Source of the DNA: Zoogloeaceae bacterium
GTDB taxonomy: Bacteria > Pseudomonadota > Gammaproteobacteria > Burkholderiales > Rhodocyclaceae
NCBI GenBank assembly: GCA_031282665.1
Contig: JAITDH010000056.1
Location: 1-5,338 of the forward strand
DNA length: 5,338 nucleotides
Direction: 5' to 3'
Below are positions 1 through 5,338 of this stretch, piece by piece. Every line of letters begins with the position of its first letter. Position 1 is the first letter of the stretch. The position numbers were made by a program, and so were the translations under genes. Below the pieces are notes generated by a model. That model searched no databases. It worked only from the letters and a program-made list of their open reading frames with translations, and was not told where the DNA came from.

Positions 1-1343
1 GAACTGTCCTGGATGGCGGCGATCATGGCGCCGATTTCGCCGGTCGCGCCGGTCGTGCGCTCGGCCAGCTTGCGCACTTCGTCCGCCACCACCGCGAAGC
101 CGCGTCCCTGTTCCCCGGCGCGGGCGGCCTCGATGGCGGCGTTCAGGGCGAGGAGATTCGTCTGGTCGGCGACGTCCTTGATGACTTGCACGATGCCGGA
201 AATCTGCTCGGATTGCCGGCTCAATTCGATGATGGTTTCCGAAGACGAGCGCACCGCCTCGGCCATCGCCTGCATCTCCGTGACGGTCTTGCGGATCACT
301 TCTCCGCCGCCCTGCGACAGATTGCGCGTCTTGCCGGTGATTTCCTCGGTTTCCCGCGCGCTGTCGCCCACCGTATGGATGCTGACCGTCATTTCCTCCA
401 CCGAGGCGGCCATCGACGAGGCGGATTCGCTCGTCATCCGCGAGCCTTCGGCGGACTGCTCGGAAGTGCCCTGCAGGCGCGCCGCGGATTCGTCGAGCGA
501 GCCGACGACGGAGGCCAGGTTCTTGAAGGTCGCCTGCAGGGAGGCCAGGAGCTTGTTGAAACTCTGCGCGCATTGCGCCACTTCGTCCGATCCCTGGAGA
601 TCGACGCGGGCGGTAAAGTCGCCGTTCGTTTCGATTTCCTGCATGGACTGCCGGATGCGGGAAAGCGGGTCGGTAATGGAGCGGATGATGGCAAAGGCGA
701 CGAAAAGCGCGAGCAGGATGCCCGCCAGCGTGATCGCGAACATCAGGTTGCGCGTTCTCTCGTAGGCGCCTTCCGCCAGATCGAACGACTGCTGGGCCTG
801 CCCCACGTTCAGGCTCATGAGTTCGGTGAGGGAGGTTTCCACTACCACGGCATGTTCCCTGAATCCTTTCAGGAAGTTCGCCAGGGTGTCCTGGGAGAAA
901 TTGCCCGCCTGCATGCCGTCCCGGAGGGGCTTGACCGACTCCGTCATGAAACGCCTGTAGCTCGTGTCGACCCGTTCGACGAGTTCCTGTTCCTTCGGCG
1001 ACTTCACGACGGTCCTGTAGGCGGCCCAGTGCGTTTCAAAAATATTCTGCCAATTGTCCGCGCTGGCGAAATGCACGTCGATGGGATGATCGTGTATGGC
1101 GGAAAGGGGATTGGCCGGATTGTGCTGGTAAGCCAAAAGCATATCGGCCACGATCTTGCCCAGGGTGCCGTTCATCGCGCCCAATTCGGCGATCGGACGG
1201 GTGTCCTGCGTGTAGATACCGGTGATGTTTCTCTCCATCGACGCCAGTCCCCAGAGACCGGTGACACCGACCGCAACGGTCACTACCAGCGCCAGCGCCA
1301 TCAGGAAAAACAGACGGCTGCTTACTTTCAATGTTTTCCACAT
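1..1343 (-). CDS. Methyl-accepting chemotaxis protein (partial, C-terminus off the left edge)
   Basis: This is an inner-membrane chemoreceptor that would sense a periplasmic ligand and control the CheA kinase through CheW. The visible part is 447 residues plus two bases of the next codon. Seen: a short basic N-terminus (MWKTLK), a first membrane helix at about residues 9-32, a periplasmic region of about 165 residues (34-198), a second membrane helix at about 199-220, a HAMP domain at about 219-272 ([10 protein letters not shown] at 221-230), then the coiled-coil signalling domain. The conserved hairpin tip is at about 388-430 ([20 protein letters not shown] at 393-412, then [18 protein letters not shown]). 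The sensor resembles the TarH/four-helix-bundle class and carries a His-rich segment, H84-D-H86-P-x3-H91. The start at 1343 is chosen because AAGGA lies 7 bases upstream; the ATG at 1348 is out of frame, hits a stop after six codons and is too close to that site. The returning helix, the distal methylation sites and any CheR-tether pentapeptide lie outside the window. The ligand is unknown. Confidence 0.95.
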   Translation of the reverse strand, partial: MWKTLKVSSRLFFLMALALVVTVAVGVTGLWGLASMERNITGIYTQDTRPIAELGAMNGTLGKIVADMLLAYQHNPANPLSAIHDHPIDVHFASADNWQNIFETHWAAYRTVVKSPKEQELVERVDTSYRRFMTESVKPLRDGMQAGNFSQDTLANFLKGFREHAVVVETSLTELMSLNVGQAQQSFDLAEGAYERTRNLMFAITLAGILLALFVAFAIIRSITDPLSRIRQSMQEIETNGDFTARVDLQGSDEVAQCAQSFNKLLASLQATFKNLASVVGSLDESAARLQGTSEQSAEGSRMTSESASSMAASVEEMTVSIHTVGDSARETEEITGKTRNLSQGGGEVIRKTVTEMQAMAEAVRSSSETIIELSRQSEQISGIVQVIKDVADQTNLLALNAAIEAARAGEQGRGFAVVADEVRKLAERTTGATGEIGAMIAAIQDS

Positions 1344-1350
1344 AACATTT

Positions 1351-1355
1351 TCCTT
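1351..1355 (-). promoter_or_regulatory. Ribosome-binding site of the chemoreceptor gene
   Basis: On the minus strand this reads AAGGA, 7 bases before the ATG at 1343. It decides the start: the other nearby ATG (1348-1346) is only 2 bases from it and opens a six-codon frame. Confidence 0.75.
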
Positions 1356-1373
1356 GTAGTTTGAAAAAGCGCC

Positions 1374-1421
1374 GCAATTGTAGCCAGATTCACGATAGTT
1401 GCGAAAAATTGACACAATTGC
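1374..1421. repeat. Spaced perfect inverted repeat GCAATTGT / ACAATTGC
   Basis: GCAATTGT at 1374-1381 and its exact reverse complement ACAATTGC at 1414-1421 are separated by 32 bases. Each arm contains the palindrome CAATTG, and the two palindrome centres are 40 bases apart, a little under four helical turns. The left arm overlaps the TACAAT -10 element of the chemoreceptor promoter. This arrangement would suit a regulator bound at two sites, but no regulator is known and the arms are short and AT-rich, so chance is possible. Confidence 0.35.
1377..1405 (-). promoter_or_regulatory. Candidate sigma70-type promoter for the chemoreceptor gene
   Basis: On the minus strand TTCGCA (1405-1400; four of six match TTGACA) is followed, after exactly 17 bases, by TACAAT (1382-1377; five of six match TATAAT). 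Transcription would begin near 1370, giving a leader of about 27 bases that contains the ribosome-binding site. It is found by eye and rests on consensus matches only. Confidence 0.45.
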
Positions 1422-1429
1422 TCCCGTCC

Positions 1430-1445
1430 TGCCCAATCCGTGCCA
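1430..1445 (-). promoter_or_regulatory. Candidate sigma54 (-24/-12) promoter facing the chemoreceptor gene
   Basis: The minus strand reads TGGCACGGATTGGGCA. Against the RpoN consensus TGGCACG-N4-TTGC(A/T), the -24 block matches in all seven positions, and the GC of the -12 block falls at the required spacing; the two T's before it are G's. A transcript would start near 1419 and have a leader of about 76 bases. No enhancer-binding site was identified upstream, and the region beyond is the metG promoter and coding start. The match could be chance. Confidence 0.3.
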
Positions 1446-1464
1446 TCATCCTTGCCTGACGCGC

Positions 1465-1470
1465 TAGAAT
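1465..1470 (+). promoter_or_regulatory. Candidate -10 element of the metG promoter
   Basis: TAGAAT matches TATAAT in five of six positions, and would start transcription near 1476-1478, about 20 bases before the metG ATG. The -35 region is weak: GTGCCA at 1440-1445 matches TTGACA in four positions but at a long 19-base spacing. A perfect TTGACA lies at 1409-1414 but has no good -10 partner 16-18 bases downstream. The -10 is the only convincing part. Confidence 0.45.
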
Positions 1471-1496
1471 GATTGTTTTTCGACTGTTCACGCCCC

Positions 1497-3596
1497 ATGC
1501 GCAAAATCCTCGTTACTTCCGCCCTGCCCTACGCCAACGGCTCCATCCACCTGGGTCACCTGGTGGAATACATCCAGACCGATATCTGGGTGCGTTTCCA
1601 GAAAATGCGCGGCCATGAATGCTGGTATGTCTGCGCCGACGATACGCACGGCACGCCGATCATGCTCCGGGCGGAAAAGGAAGGCATCACGCCGAAGCAA
1701 CTGATCACGCGGATGCATGCGGAACATTTGCGCGATTTTTCCGGTTTTCATATTCGTTTCGACAATTACTACAGCACCCATTCGCCGGAAACCCGCGCCT
1801 TTGCCCATCTTTTCTACGAACGCCTGCGAGAGGCGGGGCTGATCGAAAGGCGCGCCATCGAGCAGTTCTACGACCCGGTCAAGGCGATGTTCCTGCCGGA
1901 TCGCTTCATCAAGGGCGAATGCCCGAAATGCGGCGCGTCGGATCAATATGGCGACAACTGCGAAGTCTGCGGCGCGGCCTACGCGCCCACCGAACTGAAG
2001 AACCCCTACTCCGCCGTCTCCGGCGCCCGGCCGGAACTGCGCCAGTCCGAGCATTATTTTTTCCGCCTCTCCGATCAGCGCTGCGAAGAATTCCTGCGCC
2101 AATACACGCGCCGCGAGCGCGTCCTGCAACCGGAAGCCGCCAACAAGATGCAGGAATGGCTGGGCAAGGAAGGCGAGCATCACCTGACCGACTGGGACAT
2201 CTCCCGCGACACGCCCTACTTCGGCTTCGAGATTCCCGACGCGCCGGGGAAATTCTTCTACGTCTGGCTCGACGCGCCAATCGGTTACATGGGTTCGTTC
2301 AAGAAGCTGTGCACCCTGAAGGGGCTGAATTTCGACGAATATTTCGCGCCCGGCTCGGAAACCGAGTTGTATCACTTCATCGGCAAGGACATTCTCTACT
2401 TCCACGCCCTGTTCTGGCCCGCCGAACTCGCGCATGCCGGATTCCGCACCCCGAGCCGGATTTTCGCGCACGGATTCCTCACCGTGGACGGCGCCAAGAT
2501 GTCCAAGTCGCGCGGCACCTTCATCACCGCCGAGAGCTATCTCGCCGAGGGTCTCGACCCCGAATGGCTGCGCTACTACTTCGCCGGCAAGCTCTCCGGC
2601 ACGATGGAAGACATCGACCTGAACCTCGTGGACTTCGTCAACCGCGTCAATGCCGACCTGATCGGCAAATACGTCAACATCGCCAGCCGCACCGCCGGGT
2701 TCATCGACAAGCGTTTCGACGGCAGGCTGGCCGGCGCCGAGGCCGATCTTCCCGCCCTCGTCGCCATCCAGGAAGCCGCCCCGCGGATCGCCGAACTGTA
2801 CGAGGATCGCGAATTCTCCAAGGCCATGCGGGAAATCATGGCCCTCACCGACGGCGCGAACCAGTACATCGGCACGCTCCGCCCCTGGGATATGGCGAAG
2901 GAAGAAAACCGGGAAAACGAGCTGCACATCGTCTGCACCAACAGCCTGAATCTCTTCCGTCTGCTCACCATTCTCCTGAAGCCGGTCCTCCCCGCCCTGG
3001 CGAAAAAGGTGGAAGCCTTCCTCAACATCCCCCCGCTGACCTGGGACGACACGGTGACCCTGCTGCCCGCCGGGCACGACATCGCGCCCTACCAGCACCT
3101 GATGACCCGCATCGACCCGAAGCAGGTCGTCGCCCTGATCGAAGCCAACCGGGACAATGTGGCGGACGCGACGGGAAAACCCGTGCCCGAAAAGGGCGGG
3201 GAAAAGGCCGGAGAAAAGGCGAAACAGGACGCGCAGGAAAGCGAACCGCCCGCCCTGGCGCACATCCGCATCGAAGATTTCCTGAAAGTCGACCTGCGCG
3301 TCGCCCGCATCGTCGACGCCAACCATGTCGAAGGCGCGGACAAGCTCGTGCGCCTTCTCCTCGACATCGGCGAAAAAAGGCCGCGCCAGGTCTTCGCCGG
3401 AATCAAGGCCGACTACGACCCGGACATGCTGATCGGGCGGCTCACCATCATGGTCGCCAACCTCGCGCCGCGGAAGATGAAATTCGGCCTTTCCGAAGGC
3501 ATGATCCTCGCCGCCGCCAACCCGGACGGGAAAACCGGCGGCATCTACCTCCTCTCCCCCGACGCCGGCGCGACGCCGGGGATGCGTGTGCAATAA
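1497..3596 (+). CDS. metG: Methionyl-tRNA synthetase (type with C-terminal tRNA-binding domain)
   Basis: This cytoplasmic enzyme charges tRNA-Met (initiator and elongator) with methionine using ATP. The 699 residues compare with 677 in E. coli MetG. Seen: N-terminal Rossmann catalytic core with the HIGH-type motif H18-L-G-H21 after [11 protein letters not shown]; the connective-peptide zinc knuckle with C142, C145, C155 and C158 (CPKCG and CEVCG); the KMSKS loop at 334-338; the alpha-helical anticodon-binding domain with the conserved RPWDMAK segment (W464) that reads CAU; a charged linker at about 560-585; and a Trbp111/EMAPII-like tRNA-binding domain at about 590-699 that in relatives mediates dimer formation. 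No catalytic residue is missing. The ATG at 1497 is preferred because family members begin [15 protein letters not shown] or close to it. A TTG at 1473 would add eight residues, but it lies only 2 bases past the probable -10 and would not be on the mRNA. No clear Shine-Dalgarno sequence precedes the ATG (CTGTTCACGCCCC). Identification is secure. Confidence 0.98.
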   Translation: MRKILVTSALPYANGSIHLGHLVEYIQTDIWVRFQKMRGHECWYVCADDTHGTPIMLRAEKEGITPKQLITRMHAEHLRDFSGFHIRFDNYYSTHSPETRAFAHLFYERLREAGLIERRAIEQFYDPVKAMFLPDRFIKGECPKCGASDQYGDNCEVCGAAYAPTELKNPYSAVSGARPELRQSEHYFFRLSDQRCEEFLRQYTRRERVLQPEAANKMQEWLGKEGEHHLTDWDISRDTPYFGFEIPDAPGKFFYVWLDAPIGYMGSFKKLCTLKGLNFDEYFAPGSETELYHFIGKDILYFHALFWPAELAHAGFRTPSRIFAHGFLTVDGAKMSKSRGTFITAESYLAEGLDPEWLRYYFAGKLSGTMEDIDLNLVDFVNRVNADLIGKYVNIASRTAGFIDKRFDGRLAGAEADLPALVAIQEAAPRIAELYEDREFSKAMREIMALTDGANQYIGTLRPWDMAKEENRENELHIVCTNSLNLFRLLTILLKPVLPALAKKVEAFLNIPPLTWDDTVTLLPAGHDIAPYQHLMTRIDPKQVVALIEANRDNVADATGKPVPEKGGEKAGEKAKQDAQESEPPALAHIRIEDFLKVDLRVARIVDANHVEGADKLVRLLLDIGEKRPRQVFAGIKADYDPDMLIGRLTIMVANLAPRKMKFGLSEGMILAAANPDGKTGGIYLLSPDAGATPGMRVQ
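3189..3224 (+). repeat. Three-unit 12-base tandem repeat in the metG linker
   Basis: Three consecutive 12-base units, GAAAAGGGCGGG, GAAAAGGCCGGA and GAAAAGGCGAAA, share the core GAAAAGG. They are in frame and encode EKGG, EKAG and EKAK at residues 565-576, in the flexible linker between the anticodon-binding domain and the C-terminal tRNA-binding domain. Because the unit is a multiple of three, gain or loss of copies would keep the frame. Confidence 0.7.
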
Positions 3597-3604
3597 GCGA
3601 TAAG

Positions 3605-3650
3605 CGGGCGGGCATGGCCCGGCAAGAACGAAAAGGCTTCCTGCCGCCCG
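3605..3650. repeat. GC-rich inverted repeat between metG and the transporter gene
   Basis: CGGGCGG (3605-3611) pairs perfectly with CCGCCCG (3644-3650). The stem can be extended by two pairs (CA/TG) if G3612 is bulged. The loop is long, about 27-32 bases. On the plus strand the stem is followed by an A-tract (3651-3657), not a T-run, and no T-run follows on the minus strand either, so it is not a standard intrinsic terminator. It could be an RNA stem in a shared transcript or simply a by-product of high GC. Confidence 0.4.
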
Positions 3651-3668
3651 AAAAAAAGAAAGACCATC

Positions 3669-5338
3669 ATGTTTTTCAATTTCCGCCCCAAGCTGCTGGA
3701 TTGCCTTTCCGGCTATGACCGGACGCAGTTGGGCAAGGACGTCGCCTCCGGCGTGACCGTCGGCGTCCTCGCCCTGCCGCTGGCAATGGCCTTCGCGATC
3801 GCCTCCAACGCCTCGCCCGCCTCGGGCATCTGGACCGCCATCGTCGCCGGCTTCCTCATTTCCGCCCTGGGCGGTTCCCGCGTGCAGATCGGCGGGCCGA
3901 CGGGCGCCTTCATCCCCATCGTCTACGGCATCGTCACCCTCTACGGCTTTTCCGGCCTCCTGGTCGCCACCATGCTGGCGGGCGTCTTCCTCCTCGCCAT
4001 GGGGATCTTCCGCATGGGGCAATTGATCCGCTTCATCCCCGTCGCCGTCGTCATCGGCTTCACCAACGGCATCGCGGTAGTGATCTTCATGGCGCAGTTG
4101 AAGGATTTCCTCGGCCTCGCCATCGACGCCATGCCGCCGGATTTCTTCGGGAAAATCCGGGTGCTTTCCGAATCCCTGCACCTGATCCACCTGCCCACCC
4201 TGGCGCTGGCCATCGTCTCCTTCATTTTCCTCGCCTTCTACAACCGCCTGGCGAAGATCCGCGCCCTCGGCTTCCTGCGCCGCGCCCCCGGGCCGCTCAT
4301 GGTGCTGGTCCTCGGCACCGCGGCGACCGCCCTCTTCGAACTGCCCGTCGACACCATCGGCAGCCGCTTTCCCGGCGGCATCCCGCAGGAATTCCCCGGC
4401 CTGGCCCTGCCCGCCCTGTCGCTGGAAAACCTGAGCCACCTGATCTCCCCCGCCATCGCCATCGCCCTCCTGGGCGCCATCGAATCCCTCCTCTCCGCCC
4501 GCGTCGCCGACGCCAGCATCGAGGACAGCCACGACCCCAACCAGGAACTGGTCGCGCAGGGCATCGCCAACATCGTCGTCCCGCTCTTCGGCGGCTTCGC
4601 CGCCACCGGCGCCATCGCCCGCACCGCCACCAACATCCGCTCCGGCGGGCGCACCCCCATCGCCGGCATCGTGCATGCCATCGTCCTTCTCGCCATCGTC
4701 CTCCTCCTCGCGCCGCTCGCCAGCCACATCCCGCTGGCCACCCTCTCCGCCATCGTGGTCATGGTCTCGATCAACATGTTCGAACTCGAAGGCTTCCGCA
4801 AACTGCGCACCTTCTCCAGCAACTACCGCATCATCATGCTCTCCACCTTCCTGATGACCGTCGTCTTCGGACTGACGATCGCCATCGAGGTCGGCATGGT
4901 GCTCGCCTGCCTCTTCTTCATCTACCGCATCTCCGACCTCACCACGATCGAGGCCATCCCGCTCGCCAACACCGCCTCCCCCGTCCGTTTCGATGCCAGC
5001 GGAAAGTCGCGCATCGCCGCCTGGCGGGTATACGGCGCCCTCTTCTTCGGCGCGGCCAGCAAGCTGGAAGCCCTGTTGAGCCACGAGCCGGACGTGGTGA
5101 TCCTGGACACGCAAAGCCTGATCCAGATCGACAGCACCGGCCTGGACGCCCTGGAAAACCTGCATGGCAAGCTCATCAAGCGCAATGCCATCCTGTTCAT
5201 CACCGGCCTGCACGGCCAGCCGAAAACCACCCTGGAGCGCGTCGGCTTCCTGCGCGAAGTGGGCGCGGAGAACCTCTTCCCCAACATCATCGCCGCCCTG
5301 CGCGCGGCGGAACGACGTTTGCAGGAAAGTGATGCCGG
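3669..5338 (+). CDS. SulP/SLC26 family inorganic anion transporter with STAS domain (partial, stop codon off the right edge)
   Basis: This is a multi-pass inner-membrane secondary transporter for an anion such as sulfate, bicarbonate or a dicarboxylate; the sequence does not settle which. The 556 visible residues compare with about 550-570 for bacterial relatives such as DauA and BicA, so little should be missing. Seen: the N-terminal SulP signature (ASGVTVGVLALPLAMAFAIA, about 26-45), GGSRVQIGGPTGAF (68-81) on the substrate path, FIPVAVVIGFTNGIAVVIF (122-140), LLGAIESLLSARVAD (267-281), then NQELVAQGIAN and FGGFAATGAIARTATNIRSG. Hydrophobic segments run to about residue 419, in keeping with the family's 14-helix fold. 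E272 sits where SLC26Dg has its conserved glutamate and BicA an aspartate, which would fit cation-coupled uptake (inference). A cytoplasmic STAS domain follows at about 445-550, with VVILDTQSLIQIDSTGL (476-492). ATG 3669 is the first possible start in this frame after the metG stop. The upstream AAAGAAAGA is a weak ribosome-binding site. The 72-base same-strand gap to metG allows, but does not prove, cotranscription. Confidence 0.93.
   Translation, partial: MFFNFRPKLLDCLSGYDRTQLGKDVASGVTVGVLALPLAMAFAIASNASPASGIWTAIVAGFLISALGGSRVQIGGPTGAFIPIVYGIVTLYGFSGLLVATMLAGVFLLAMGIFRMGQLIRFIPVAVVIGFTNGIAVVIFMAQLKDFLGLAIDAMPPDFFGKIRVLSESLHLIHLPTLALAIVSFIFLAFYNRLAKIRALGFLRRAPGPLMVLVLGTAATALFELPVDTIGSRFPGGIPQEFPGLALPALSLENLSHLISPAIAIALLGAIESLLSARVADASIEDSHDPNQELVAQGIANIVVPLFGGFAATGAIARTATNIRSGGRTPIAGIVHAIVLLAIVLLLAPLASHIPLATLSAIVVMVSINMFELEGFRKLRTFSSNYRIIMLSTFLMTVVFGLTIAIEVGMVLACLFFIYRISDLTTIEAIPLANTASPVRFDASGKSRIAAWRVYGALFFGAASKLEALLSHEPDVVILDTQSLIQIDSTGLDALENLHGKLIKRNAILFITGLHGQPKTTLERVGFLREVGAENLFPNIIAALRAAERRLQESDA

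Noticed and set aside
13..1364. Plus-strand open frames opposite the chemoreceptor (13-765 and 186-1364)
   Set aside because: Both are low-information antisense translations. The minus-strand frame gives a full chemoreceptor with membrane helices, HAMP domain and signalling tip.
1409..1437. A perfect TTGACA on the plus strand as the -35 of a metG promoter
   Set aside because: The hexamer 17 bases downstream is CCCAAT, matching only half of TATAAT, and nearby spacings are no better. The TAGAAT at 1465 is a better -10, although it lacks a good -35.
3605..3657. Intrinsic terminator after metG
   Set aside because: The stem is GC-rich, but the loop is long and the stem is followed by A's rather than T's on the coding strand. 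No T-run follows the stem in the opposite direction either.
1619..3718. A long plus-strand frame overlapping metG in another phase
   Set aside because: Its product is Arg/Pro/His-rich with no recognisable domain, as expected from a shifted GC-rich gene. metG has every expected motif in its own frame.
3614..3718. A 34-codon open frame starting in the metG-transporter gap and overlapping the transporter start
   Set aside because: It begins at an ATG inside the GC-rich stem, its only upstream purine run is GGGCGGG within that stem, and most of its length overlaps the transporter's first codons. Nothing shows it is translated; conservation of the frame in relatives would be needed to revive it.
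1488..5213. A 1241-codon open frame on the minus strand running antisense to metG and most of the transporter gene
   Set aside because: It is exactly in register with both sense frames, so it is open only because neither gene uses TTA, CTA or TCA codons there. Its product is low-complexity (rich in Gly, Asp, Glu, Gln), matches no family I know, and crosses the metG-transporter gap. metG and the SulP gene explain the same DNA fully.

Overview
The window looks like a piece of chromosome from a GC-rich betaproteobacterium. The MetG protein has the extended N-terminal block typical of that class, and the general style suggests Rhodocyclales or Nitrosomonadales relatives. That placement is from memory of family sequences and was not searched. 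There are three protein-coding genes, two of them cut by the window edges. I see no mobile element, CRISPR array, tRNA, rRNA or riboswitch.

Layout: (1) Positions 1-1343, minus strand: the first 447 residues of a transmembrane methyl-accepting chemotaxis protein. It has a periplasmic sensor, a HAMP domain and most of the signalling hairpin including its tip; the C-terminal end lies off the left edge. (2) Positions 1344-1496: a 153-base divergent intergenic region. It holds a good ribosome-binding site and a sigma70-like promoter for the chemoreceptor, a sigma54-like site on the same strand, a widely spaced perfect inverted repeat, and a -10 element for metG. (3) Positions 1497-3596, plus strand: complete metG, methionyl-tRNA synthetase, 699 residues, with the HIGH-type and KMSKS motifs, a four-cysteine zinc knuckle and an appended C-terminal tRNA-binding domain. 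(4) Positions 3597-3668: a 72-base gap with a GC-rich inverted repeat followed by an A-tract, which does not look like an intrinsic terminator. (5) Positions 3669-5338, plus strand: a SulP/SLC26-type anion transporter with a C-terminal STAS domain, 556 residues visible and probably only a few residues short of its end.

The three genes do not form an obvious pathway: one is for motility sensing, one for translation and one for anion uptake. metG and the transporter are in the same direction and could share a transcript; the chemoreceptor is divergent. I found no convincing novel system. The best leads are the control region between the divergent genes, a histidine-rich motif in the chemoreceptor sensor domain, and a three-unit 12-base tandem repeat in the MetG interdomain linker.
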